NCBI GenBank assembly: GCA_002408085.1
Contig: DHQL01000016.1
Span: forward strand, 154,687 to 218,686
Direction of reading: 5' to 3'
Length of the DNA: 64,000 nucleotides
Source: Spirochaeta sp. UBA5339
Lineage (GTDB): Bacteria; Spirochaetota; Spirochaetia; DSM-2461
In this document: positions 41,102 through 49,974 of the stretch, in pieces
Layout: every line of letters starts with the position of its first letter
How positions within the stretch are numbered: position 1 is the stretch's first letter
Translations under genes and position numbers: made by a program
Notes under the pieces: model-generated
Databases searched by the model: none
Told to the model about the DNA's origin: nothing
Seen by the model: the letters and a program-made list of their open reading frames with translations, nothing else

Positions 41102-41608
41102 TTAAACCTTCTGAAGGGTCAGGAGGCTTCCGCTGTGTACGGTTTTGGATGCTTCTATCCTCTCTCCCTCTCCATGGTCAGCAAACTGTGTAGCCGTAAC
41201 ATAGAGACGGTATCCGTCACTCAGCAGAAGGCAGTAAGAGAATCTCGGTCCCTCGTTTTTCTTTCGTTTAACAGCGCTCGTGTCGAGGCGCTCTTTGATC
41301 TTTTCCACAATGGTGCCGCAGATCATATACTTCTTACCGGTAGTAAGATCTTTCCGGATGCTCCTGTGCATATACCGTCCGAAGAAAAATGACGCTGAAA
41401 CTATGATTATTGTGACAAATGCCAGAAAGACCAGTTGAACGGGTTCCGGATCAAAAATGGACAGAAAAGAAACGGCCGTAAGAGCCGCAGCAGGAATGGA
41501 CAGAAGAGGAAGTATATTATGAATCAGACTCCTCCGTTTTAAAGCAGCAATATCGTCAGGCTTTAGGGAAAAAACAGGGTAGCTGTTTCCCTGGTCAATG
41601 TGGTTCAT
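41102..41608 (-). CDS. Membrane protein, 168 aa
   Basis: Two adjacent hydrophobic helices (NILPLLSIPAAALTAVSFLS and VQLVFLAFVTIIIVSASFFF) near residues 30-75, followed by a basic loop and a beta-rich soluble domain of about 90 residues. No family is recognised. It has no gene on the same strand close by. Function unknown. Confidence 0.7.
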   Translation of the reverse strand: MNHIDQGNSYPVFSLKPDDIAALKRRSLIHNILPLLSIPAAALTAVSFLSIFDPEPVQLVFLAFVTIIIVSASFFFGRYMHRSIRKDLTTGKKYMICGTIVEKIKERLDTSAVKRKKNEGPRFSYCLLLSDGYRLYVTATQFADHGEGERIEASKTVHSGSLLTLQKV

Positions 41609-41765
41609 TCTATTACTCCTGAGTGGGGATGATAACAGACTTTAGCAATATTAACAATTATATAATATTTCCAATTCTCCGGACTCTCGATTATGGGTAG
41701 GCCCGCCGCATTCGAGCCCTGATATTTTTGCTATTTGTTTACCCGGATCCTATAGTAATAGGTAT

Positions 41766-42665
41766 ATGAGAAGCATATTTATCCTGATTTTCTTCATTTC
41801 CATTGCCGTCAATGTATCAGCCCAGACAAATCCTATCGAGTCTGAAGTAGTGGACCGGACTGTAAGCGGCCTGGAAACCCTGGCCAGAACAGCCATATCA
41901 GCATCCTTTATACCTCTTTCAGACTACGACAAGGGAGACCTCCTTTTTATCGGAAGTCCCGGATTCATGAAGATCAGAGATGCCTATCAGTCTCCGGAGA
42001 TTTCCGGTGATCCTCTTTACGGAGGAACCCTCGTTCTGGGAGCCGGTTATGCCTTAAGCGACCGGTTTATGGTTTATGGAATCTTTACAGGGCTCTATAC
42101 GGACGGTACCCTCTCTGCGTCCTGGACGGGTGATGAGAAGCTGGAAGCTTCGGCCCGGATGAGTTTTTTCTCACTCTTCGGCGGGGTCGGGTATGAGGTA
42201 CTGGAAACAGAATATTTCTCCCTGCCCGTCTATCTGGGGCTTAATACGGGCATAATCAGCCTGAATCTGGAGTATCCGGATATCACCGAAGGAATATTCA
42301 CATACAGCGGTTCAACGAGTGGAACAGACTTTCTCACCGGTTTTTCAGGCGGTATAGCGGCCAAGGTAAAGTACAGACAATTCAGCCTCTCCCCCTACTT
42401 CCTCTATATGGTCAACTTCAATGGTGCAGAGTTTAAAACAGAGACAGAGGTTACCGCCGGGGCCTACTCGGACAGTCTGGAATTGACCCACTCCATAGAT
42501 CCCTACAGGGGAGCCTATTTCGGCCTCACCCTTGGTGTGTCCTCAAGAACTGGATGGTTTTACAACCTCTCTCTAAAAAACCTCTTTCCTAACTTTCTTA
42601 AAGATAAAAGTGACGATGCCGTCGACTTTACGGCTGTTATTCTGACAGTGGGGTTCAGGAACTGA
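41766..42665 (+). CDS. Outer-membrane or exported beta-rich protein, 299 aa
   Basis: Signal peptide RSIFILIFFISIAVNVSA with a likely cleavage after the second alanine. The mature part alternates aromatic and glycine residues in strand-like stretches (LVLGAGYALSDRFMVYGIFT, SPYFLYMVNFNGAEFKTETE) and ends in FTAVILTVGFRN, with a final aromatic two residues before the end, as for an outer-membrane barrel. No family assigned. A hairpin overlaps its stop codon. Confidence 0.75.
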   Translation: MRSIFILIFFISIAVNVSAQTNPIESEVVDRTVSGLETLARTAISASFIPLSDYDKGDLLFIGSPGFMKIRDAYQSPEISGDPLYGGTLVLGAGYALSDRFMVYGIFTGLYTDGTLSASWTGDEKLEASARMSFFSLFGGVGYEVLETEYFSLPVYLGLNTGIISLNLEYPDITEGIFTYSGSTSGTDFLTGFSGGIAAKVKYRQFSLSPYFLYMVNFNGAEFKTETEVTAGAYSDSLELTHSIDPYRGAYFGLTLGVSSRTGWFYNLSLKNLFPNFLKDKSDDAVDFTAVILTVGFRN

Positions 42666-42670
42666 ACCCC
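42650..42670. terminator. Bidirectional hairpin at convergent gene ends
   Basis: GGGGTTCAG (42650-42658) pairs perfectly with CTGAACCCC (42662-42670) around three bases. It overlaps the stop of the exported-protein gene and lies 15 bases from the end of the activase gene. There is no T run, so termination strength is uncertain. Confidence 0.55.
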
Positions 42671-42684
42671 ATTAACAGATGATG

Positions 42685-45600
42685 TCAGCCAGCGGCTTCT
42701 GCAGACTCCCTCTCCCGCTCCCGGGCATTGATAATCAGCATCTGAAGCCTGTTCTCCACATTGGCAAAGCTGGTGTCCGGATCGTAGTCCAGGGCCAGAA
42801 CCTGAATATGGGGGTGCTCTTTCTTGATCTTCTTTACAAGTCCCCGGCCCGTCACATGGTTGGGCAGGCAGCCGAAGGGCTGAAGGATCAAAAAGGAGTG
42901 AACCCCGTGGTCTGCATGGTGGAGGATCTCGCCGGGGATCATCCAGCCCTCACCGGAGGTAAAGGTTCTGTCCACAATATGCTGGCTCCGCTCGGCAATA
43001 TCCCTCAGAGGGACGGTGTCCTCCCAGAAGGGGTGACGCCGGCCGGCCTTCTCACACCACTTGAGAACAGAACGGATGTAGCTCTCTGAGACGTCGGTGA
43101 TCAGGTTCTGAAGAAGAGGATACTTCACATGGTGGTAACGCCGCTGGTCCTGCTCAAGCAGGTACTCCCGGTGCATATTGTTGAAGAGGTTAGGCATGAT
43201 CACCTCCATGCCGTTCTTCTCCAGGTAGTTCTCAATATGGTTGTTGGAACCGGGATGGAAATTCAGCAGGAACTCGCCGATCATAAAGACCCTGGGCTTC
43301 CGTACAGAGCGGTCACATGGGTGAGAGGCAAAGGCGTCCACAGCCACCTGAAAGGCCTTTTTGGCTGTCTTCAGGCTCTTGTGGAAACCTCGGCAGATGG
43401 CCTTAATGGAGTCTTCGAAGAGCTCGTCGGTGCTGCCGGGAACCAGTTCGTAGGGTCTTACCTTTCGCCTCAGATCCTCAAGGATATCCGCCATAATCAG
43501 TCCCCAGAGCATTCTCAGCTCGAAGAAGGGATTCATCTTGAACCCGGGGTGCATGTTCTTGGTATCCTTGTCGGTGGTCAGGATGGGCACATCAGAGTAT
43601 CCGGCGTCATCCAGGGCCTGCCTTGCCATCATAGCATAGTGAGCCAGTCGGCAGTCACACTGGGCCTTGGCCAGAATCAGGGCGACCTCGTCGCTCTTGT
43701 AGAGTCCCTGATCCATAACAGCCAGAAACTCACCGATATTAATCTGAGCCGGAAAGCACATATCGTTATGGACATACTTCTTTCCCAGAGCGATGGCCTG
43801 CCCTTCGGCCAGGGGCATGGCCTCCACCCGGTAGCCCTGGAGACGTACGGCGGCGGTGGCTATCTGAGTAAAGGCCCATGAGACATTGGGAACCAGGATA
43901 ACCCTCTCCCTGTCCTTCTTTTCATAGATTACATCATAGGCCTTCACATCCTGTCTGGGCTGTACAAGACCTCTCTTCCTTTTCCGCTGGAGGGTCTCCA
44001 CAAAGGACTTTACCCTGATATTCAGGGGGCCGGAGACCTCAGACTCATCCATCTTCAGAACAAGGGGACTCTTTTCGGCCTCCTTGCTTAGTAGCCGGGT
44101 AATTTCATCGGTCAGAACGGCATCGTGACCGCAGCCGAAGCTTACGATCTGCACATACTCGAGGCGCGGGTCCTGGGCCACCATCCGGGCGGCCTCCATC
44201 ATTCTGACATGGTAGTTTACGGTCAACTCCGCCCGAACCGGCGTCAAGTCCACGTCATGAAGGCCCGGCAGAGCGTCCAGAGGCAGTACCGGCAGCCCCA
44301 GTTTTGTAAAGTAGTCGGAGAGGCCGTGGTTGATCAGGGGGTCAGAGTGGTAGGGGCGGCCCGCCAGAACTATGGCGAACTCATCATCACCAAGAGAGTC
44401 CAGTAGCTCACGGCCCGCATCCTCCATATCCTGCTTGAAGGAGCCGCTGAAGCCCAGAGCCTCTTGCAGAGCCTGAGCCACCACCTTTTCTGGCAGGGCA
44501 AAGTTCAGAGTAAAGTATTCGATGACCGATTTTTCCATAACCTTCGAATCAGTCCAGTGAAAGACGGGGATATCCATGGGAATGCCGTGTTTCTCCAGGG
44601 GTTCATCGCTGATGTTCAGAACCATGGGGTAGCCCTTGAGAACCGCACAGGCATGCTCCGAGTAGATGCCTCTGTTTTCGGTGACCATCCGGCTCATGGA
44701 AGGCATAAAGATCCGGTCCACTCTCTTTTTAATCAGGTCCTGGATATGACCATGGGAGAGTTTTGAAGGAAAGCAGGCGGTGTCCGAGGGGATGGAGTGA
44801 AGTCCATTCTCATAGAGTCCTACAGAACTGGGTGAAGAGAGGACCACATTGAATCCCAGAGAGGTAAAGAGAGCATTCCAGAAGGGGTAGCTCTCCCAGA
44901 AGTCCAGGGCCCGGGGAATACCGATGGTAATGTCCTTGGCCTTAGAGTACCGGGGGCCCTCATAGGTTCTGAAAAGAAGAGACTCCCTCATCCTGAAGAG
45001 ATCCTTTCTGCCGCTTCTGTCGGCGTTGATCATCTTCAGTTTTTCCCGGACCTTCTCGTCCTTCATATCACCGATAACCTCGCCCTTCTCACAGCGGTTA
45101 CCGGTGATAAAGCGTTCACCTCCGGGGAACTCAATCATCGTCCGGCTGCAGTTGTTGGAACAGTAGGGACAGACAAGACCGCTGGTTCTGGTATAGGAGA
45201 AATTTTCAAGATCATTCCAGCTCAGAAAACGGCTATGGCTGATGCCGCTCTCCTCCATATGTCTTTTGGTCAGGATGGCTGCACCCAGAGCACCCATCTC
45301 ACCGGGCCAGGGAGCCCTTGTAACAGAGACTCCCGTAAAAAGCTCCAGAGCCCTGAGGACGGCATCGTTCCGGAAGGTTCCTCCCTGAACAACAATTTTG
45401 TCTCCCAGAACTCCCAGATTGCTCAGGCGGATTACCTTGGTAAATACATTCTCAATTACAGAGGAACAGAGTCCGGCAATAATGTCCTCGGGGGTTTTTC
45501 CGTTCTTCTGCTCGGTGATAACCGAAGAGTTCATAAAGACCGTACACCGGGAACCGAGACGGGAGGGAGCTTTGGAGGCAAAGGCCTTTTCCGCTATCTC

Positions 45601-47061
45601 CTGCACCGGTATGCCGAGGTTCTCGGAGAAGTTCTCCAGAAAGGAACCGCATCCGGCGCTGCAGGCCTCGTTCAGGGTAATACCGGTAACGATGCTGTCA
45701 TTCAGAAAGATCGCCTTCATATCCTGACCGCCGATATCGAGGATAAAGGATGCCTCGGGCTCCTCCCTCAGGGCCGCTTCCGCATGGGCCACGGTCTCAA
45801 CGGTGTGATAGTCAGCCTGAAAGGCCTTTGCAAAGAGAAGCTCACCATAACCCGTTGTTCCTGCACCCTTGACTGTCAGATTGATATCAAGATCGGCACA
45901 GCGTTTTTTCAGGGCAAGCAGTCCCTCCTGAAGGACCTTGATCGGCTCCCCCTCGTTTTTACTGTAGAAGGAGTGGACCAGATTGTAATCGTCATCCATC
46001 AGAACGAATTTGGAGGTGGTGGAACCGGCGTCGATCCCAAGCCAGAGATCAAGATTTTCACCTGCATGTTTTTCAATTTCCGGCAGGTCTGGAAGCCTGT
46101 GGCGGGCGGCAAATTCCTCCTTCTCCTTTTCGTCCAGGAAGTAGGGTCTGTTGCCGGCGCTTTTCTCGCTGATATCACTGTGATCAAAGGCTTCATTCCC
46201 GGTCAGCTCCGCAAGATCAAAAACGGCAGGGTCTTCAAAGCTTTCCTCGGCGCTGTAGGCGGCTCCCAGAGCGATCATGGTTTCAGGGTTTTCTGGAATA
46301 AGAACCTCGTCGTCCTTCAGATTCAGACGTTCGGCAAAAACAGAGATAAGACGGGGATTAAAGTGCAGAGGTCCCCCCTCGAAGAGGACAGGAGGATGAA
46401 TTTCAAGCCCCTGGGCCAGACCGCCGATGGTCTGTTTGGCCACTGCATGAAAACAGGAGAGGGCCAGGTTTTCTCTGCTGACACCCTGATTAAGAAGGGG
46501 CTGAATATCGGTTTTGGCAAAAACACCGCAGCGCCCGGAGATATCATAGACCGTCTCTCCTCCCTCGGCGGAGCCGTTCAGCTCCTCAACGGGAAGCTTC
46601 AGCAGGGCTGCCGTCTCATCCAGAAAGGCTCCTGTGCCACCGGCACAGCTGCCGTTCATTCTCATATCAGAGGCGCTCAGCTTGCCGGTTTTTTCATCCT
46701 TGTAGAAGAAGGTGATCTTCGCATCCTGTCCCCCCAGTTCCACAGCGACCTTTGTCTGGGGATAGAGCTTTCTGACAGCCATTGAGTTTGCAACCACCTC
46801 CTGAAGATAGGAGGTGCCCAGCTCAATGGCCAGCTCCCGGCTTCCGCTGCCGCAGAGAACCGGACAGACTGTGATTCCCGGATACCGGGAAGAGATCTCC
46901 TTAAGGATCTTCCGGGCAGTGTCCCGCTGCCGGGCATTGTGACGTGTATATGTATGAAAAAGAACTTCTTTAGAATCTGGTGAAAGCAGTACCGCCTTCA
47001 CGGTGGTTGAGCCGATATCCAGGCCAAGGGAATAGGATCTGTTTTTTTCAGGTGATGTCAT
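42685..47061 (-). CDS. Giant 2-hydroxyacyl-CoA dehydratase activase fusion
   Basis: 1458 residues. Two BadF/BadG/BcrA/BcrD ATPase domains stand in tandem: GLDIGSTTVKAVLL (13-26) with GGQDAKITFFY and MNGSCAGGTGAFLD, and GIDAGSTTSKFVLM (about 343) with GGQDMKAIFLND and EACSAGCGSFLENF. A cysteine-rich link follows (VCPYCSNNCSRT, about 630). The C-terminal half holds a DUF2229-like part and a dehydratase-subunit-like part (FAIVLAGRPYHSDPLINHGL near 935; AKAQCDCRLAHYAMMARQAL near 1140). In anaerobes, activases (archerases) drive ATP-dependent electron transfer to radical dehydratases. Such very long fusions are widespread but uncharacterised. Both ATPase sites look complete. Confidence 0.93.
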   Translation of the reverse strand: MTSPEKNRSYSLGLDIGSTTVKAVLLSPDSKEVLFHTYTRHNARQRDTARKILKEISSRYPGITVCPVLCGSGSRELAIELGTSYLQEVVANSMAVRKLYPQTKVAVELGGQDAKITFFYKDEKTGKLSASDMRMNGSCAGGTGAFLDETAALLKLPVEELNGSAEGGETVYDISGRCGVFAKTDIQPLLNQGVSRENLALSCFHAVAKQTIGGLAQGLEIHPPVLFEGGPLHFNPRLISVFAERLNLKDDEVLIPENPETMIALGAAYSAEESFEDPAVFDLAELTGNEAFDHSDISEKSAGNRPYFLDEKEKEEFAARHRLPDLPEIEKHAGENLDLWLGIDAGSTTSKFVLMDDDYNLVHSFYSKNEGEPIKVLQEGLLALKKRCADLDINLTVKGAGTTGYGELLFAKAFQADYHTVETVAHAEAALREEPEASFILDIGGQDMKAIFLNDSIVTGITLNEACSAGCGSFLENFSENLGIPVQEIAEKAFASKAPSRLGSRCTVFMNSSVITEQKNGKTPEDIIAGLCSSVIENVFTKVIRLSNLGVLGDKIVVQGGTFRNDAVLRALELFTGVSVTRAPWPGEMGALGAAILTKRHMEESGISHSRFLSWNDLENFSYTRTSGLVCPYCSNNCSRTMIEFPGGERFITGNRCEKGEVIGDMKDEKVREKLKMINADRSGRKDLFRMRESLLFRTYEGPRYSKAKDITIGIPRALDFWESYPFWNALFTSLGFNVVLSSPSSVGLYENGLHSIPSDTACFPSKLSHGHIQDLIKKRVDRIFMPSMSRMVTENRGIYSEHACAVLKGYPMVLNISDEPLEKHGIPMDIPVFHWTDSKVMEKSVIEYFTLNFALPEKVVAQALQEALGFSGSFKQDMEDAGRELLDSLGDDEFAIVLAGRPYHSDPLINHGLSDYFTKLGLPVLPLDALPGLHDVDLTPVRAELTVNYHVRMMEAARMVAQDPRLEYVQIVSFGCGHDAVLTDEITRLLSKEAEKSPLVLKMDESEVSGPLNIRVKSFVETLQRKRKRGLVQPRQDVKAYDVIYEKKDRERVILVPNVSWAFTQIATAAVRLQGYRVEAMPLAEGQAIALGKKYVHNDMCFPAQINIGEFLAVMDQGLYKSDEVALILAKAQCDCRLAHYAMMARQALDDAGYSDVPILTTDKDTKNMHPGFKMNPFFELRMLWGLIMADILEDLRRKVRPYELVPGSTDELFEDSIKAICRGFHKSLKTAKKAFQVAVDAFASHPCDRSVRKPRVFMIGEFLLNFHPGSNNHIENYLEKNGMEVIMPNLFNNMHREYLLEQDQRRYHHVKYPLLQNLITDVSESYIRSVLKWCEKAGRRHPFWEDTVPLRDIAERSQHIVDRTFTSGEGWMIPGEILHHADHGVHSFLILQPFGCLPNHVTGRGLVKKIKKEHPHIQVLALDYDPDTSFANVENRLQMLIINARERERESAEAAG

Positions 47062-47248
47062 TCATTAACTCCAATATCCTTACATTACTCTCTATTCCAT
47101 CAAAAAAATCTACCGTTTCCCCTCGGTTTTTTGCGTTTTTCACCCCTCTAACAGGATGATGGATATGGTGCATATCAACTCATAGCCTGATTTCTCCTGG
47201 ATCACCAAGATGTAAATGAAAAATGAATAAAATATGTGTTATATATTG

Positions 47249-47326
47249 TTTTATCGATCAAAAAATATTGATTATTATAGAACAGCGGTTTATACTCAGC
47301 TTCGTTCACCGAACCTATTCGGTGAA
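47249..47326 (+). promoter_or_regulatory. Conserved leader of exported reductase gene 1
   Basis: TTTTATCGAT at about 47249-47258, then an A-rich stretch and ATATTGATTATT, recur before the second reductase gene at the same spacing. Further down, TTCACCGAA (47305-47313), four bases, and TTCGGTGAA (47318-47326) form a perfect palindrome of 22 bases between promoter and ribosome site. It may be a TetR operator or an RNA hairpin. Confidence 0.6.
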
Positions 47327-47355
47327 TGCAATCTGTAAAACAGGAAGGAAACGAA

Positions 47356-49137
47356 ATGAAAAGGTTTTTACCCACAGCTCTGATTCTTGTATCACTTCTG
47401 GCCCTGGCCGGATGCGGAGCCAAAAAGTTTGAAGCTGGAACATACCAGGGAGGAGCCCCTGGTATTCACGGAAAGGATGTTGTTGTTGAAGTTACAGTAG
47501 ACAGCAAGGAAATCAAAGATATTAAAATCCTTGAAAACCACGAAACTCCCGGTCTCTCTGATGCGGCATTCGACAGAATTCCCGCTGCCATTCTTAAGCA
47601 GCAGGATCTGAATGTTGATGGTGTTTCAGGAGCTACCTATACAAGTAACGCCATAATCGGTGCCGTTACAATGGCCCTGGAAGCGGCCGGTGCAGACATT
47701 GCTTCACTTACATCAGGAAAGAAGGCCGAGGCCGATACTGTTGCTGCAGCCACTGAAGTACTGAATGCAGATATCGTTATTATCGGTGCCGGTGGTGCCG
47801 GTCTCTCGGCTGCTGTTTCAGCTCATCAGAACGGTGCCTCAGTCATAGTACTTGAAAAGATGCCCCAGGTCGGTGGTAACACCATCATCTCCGGATCTGC
47901 CTACAATGCTGTTGACCCCTCCAGACAGGAACCCGAAGGAATTGAGGACTCTGTTGACAAGCACTATGAGCAGACCTTCAATGGTGGAGACCAGCTGGGT
48001 ACACCCGAAATGGTAAGAACCCTTGTTGAAAACTCCTACCCCACTCTCCAGTGGCTGGAAAGCCTGGGAATGGAATTCAAACCCCATGTATTTACAGTTC
48101 TCGGCGGTCTCTGGCCCAGAGCTCACAAGCCTGTGATGCCTCTTGGAACAGGTTATCTGAAAACATATACAGACTACATCAGTGCACACTCCGATGAGAT
48201 CACAGTTCTTACAGATACAAAGGTGAATGAAATCTACCTGGAAGAGGGACGCGCGGAAGTTGTTAACGCAACTGGTCCCAATGGTACAGTTGTAGCTGCC
48301 GGACACAAGGCCGTTATCATTGCTACCGGAGGTTTCGGTGCGGATATCGAGAAACGTGAAAAGTACAACCAGATCTGGCCCTCACTGAGAAACATTGGTA
48401 CAACCAACCACCCCGGTGCTACAGGTGACGGTCTGGCTATGGCTGAAAAGATCGGTGCTGAGCTGATTGGTCTGGAGCATATCCAGCTTCTGCCCATGGG
48501 TGATCCCGTAACAGGAAGCCTCTCCGGTAATATTGAACAGTCCGTTGAAAACAGAATCTTTATCAACAAGGAAGGAAAGAGATTTGTTGATGAGGGTGAA
48601 AGACGTGACGTTATGACACGGGCCCTGTTCGATCAGACAGATGAGTTTATGTGGATCGTCCTTGACGCACATAACTACCCCACCATGGACACCAAGAACA
48701 ACTTCAACGAATCCATTCAGGAGCTGGTTGATCAGGACCGCGCTCTGATGGCCGACACACTTGAAGAACTGGCTGCCAAGATGGAAGTTCCCGCTGCTGA
48801 ACTTGTTGCTGCGGTTGAAGAGTTCAATGCTGCTGTTGAATCCGGCGGACCCGATGCCTTCGGCAGAACCCTCTTCGAACACAAGATCGATACTCCCCCC
48901 TACTTTGCGGGTGGCAGAAAGCCCACTGTACACCATACAATGGGTGGTATCAGAATCAATACCAAGGCCCAGGTTCTGGACAAGGATGGAAACATCATTC
49001 CCGGACTCTATGCTGCCGGTGAAACAACCGGAGGCATCCACGGAGCCAACCGTCTCGGCGGTAACGCTCTTGTAGATATCAATGTATTCGGTAAGATCGC
49101 CGGTGAAAACGCGGCGGCCGAAACAGCTTCTCACTGA
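47356..49137 (+). CDS. Exported FMN/FAD reductase, fumarate/urocanate-reductase family, copy 1
   Basis: ATG 47356 is preceded by GGAAGGA. Lipoprotein signal LILVSLLALAGC with cysteine at 19. Residues about 25-115 are an FMN-binding domain with DGVSGATYTSNA, the ApbE-flavinylation motif in which Thr carries covalent FMN. An FAD-binding flavoprotein domain follows (IVIIGAGGAGLSAAVSAHQN near 142; ETTGGIHGANRLGGNAL near 560; HHTMGGIRI). No haem motifs are present. This is the plan of UrdA-like urocanate reductase and related soluble fumarate reductases, terminal reductases of anaerobic respiration. Substrate is unresolved. Paralogue at 52169. Confidence 0.88.
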   Translation: MKRFLPTALILVSLLALAGCGAKKFEAGTYQGGAPGIHGKDVVVEVTVDSKEIKDIKILENHETPGLSDAAFDRIPAAILKQQDLNVDGVSGATYTSNAIIGAVTMALEAAGADIASLTSGKKAEADTVAAATEVLNADIVIIGAGGAGLSAAVSAHQNGASVIVLEKMPQVGGNTIISGSAYNAVDPSRQEPEGIEDSVDKHYEQTFNGGDQLGTPEMVRTLVENSYPTLQWLESLGMEFKPHVFTVLGGLWPRAHKPVMPLGTGYLKTYTDYISAHSDEITVLTDTKVNEIYLEEGRAEVVNATGPNGTVVAAGHKAVIIATGGFGADIEKREKYNQIWPSLRNIGTTNHPGATGDGLAMAEKIGAELIGLEHIQLLPMGDPVTGSLSGNIEQSVENRIFINKEGKRFVDEGERRDVMTRALFDQTDEFMWIVLDAHNYPTMDTKNNFNESIQELVDQDRALMADTLEELAAKMEVPAAELVAAVEEFNAAVESGGPDAFGRTLFEHKIDTPPYFAGGRKPTVHHTMGGIRINTKAQVLDKDGNIIPGLYAAGETTGGIHGANRLGGNALVDINVFGKIAGENAAAETASH

Positions 49138-49155
49138 GAATAATCCCATAACCTG

Positions 49156-49180
49156 CTCCCGGCGCCATGCCGGGAGTTTC
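49156..49180 (+). terminator. Terminator after exported reductase 1
   Basis: CTCCCGGC (49156-49163) pairs with GCCGGGAG (49169-49176), followed by TTTCC. A short T run makes it a moderate terminator. Confidence 0.65.
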
Positions 49181-49265
49181 CATTTCCCGGGTCTTTTATT
49201 AAAAGAGCTTTTAATATGAGCCCCGGGTCTGTTCAAAAATCCCAATGTATATAGAATAGCAGACT

Positions 49266-49859
49266 ATGACTGAAAACCGTGAGAAGACCAGCCGTCAGGA
49301 ACAGGCTGAAGAGTCCAAAAAGAAAATCTATCAGGTCGCTGTAGATCTGATAGCTGAAAAGGGCTTTGATAAAACCAGCATAACCGAAATCTGCCGAAAG
49401 GCTGAGTGCTCTGTGGGAGCCTTCTACCACTACTTCCCCACAAAACAGAGTATTCTGGAAGAGGTTTTCTATGTAGCCGATGCCCGCTTTTCGGGGTGGG
49501 ACCGTTTTGACGAGCAGTGCAGTAACTGCCGTGAACAGATTGTCAGTTATATGAAGGCCTATGCCGAATTCGTCTCCATGGAAAGCGGCCTGGAATTCTC
49601 AAAGAGATTTTACAACACTGGAAACAAGATCTTTATACGCAAGGGCCGAGCCATGCAGGAAAGGCTTGTTGAGCTCCTTAGAAAGTCTCTGGAATCAGGA
49701 CAGATAAAAATGGAGATGACTCCGGAAAAGGCCTGTGAGTGGCTCTTTATGGGAGCCCGGGGAGTCGTCTTTCACTGGTGTCTCCACGAAGGCGACTTTG
49801 ACCTGATTGAGAAAATGGAAGATTATACAAGAATAGCCCTCAGGGGTCTTCAGGCCTGA
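49266..49859 (+). CDS. TetR-family transcriptional regulator
   Basis: 197 residues. The N-terminal helix-turn-helix is typical: AEKGFDKTSITEICRKAECS, then VGAFYHYFPTKQSILEEV. The C-terminal ligand domain is variable, with a cluster of aromatic residues (FYVADARFSGWDRFDEQCSN). It sits between the first exported reductase and a chemoreceptor gene. Candidate targets are the palindromes in the leaders of both reductase genes, whose 22-base length suits a TetR dimer. The ligand may be the electron acceptor used by those enzymes; this is inference. Confidence 0.88.
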   Translation: MTENREKTSRQEQAEESKKKIYQVAVDLIAEKGFDKTSITEICRKAECSVGAFYHYFPTKQSILEEVFYVADARFSGWDRFDEQCSNCREQIVSYMKAYAEFVSMESGLEFSKRFYNTGNKIFIRKGRAMQERLVELLRKSLESGQIKMEMTPEKACEWLFMGARGVVFHWCLHEGDFDLIEKMEDYTRIALRGLQA

Positions 49860-49974
49860 CCCTTTCAATCTGTAACCGTTACACCTGATAATCCCTGTTT
49901 AAATAAATAATTATCATAGATCTATCTCCTATAATTATTGTATCAATAGATCATTATTAAACAGGAGATACACA

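Noticed and set aside
45235..46785. A 516-codon open frame on the plus strand opposite the activase gene
   Set aside because: It mirrors the strongly biased codons of the real gene, has no ribosome site and its translation has no domain-like pattern. The minus-strand gene has clear family motifs throughout.
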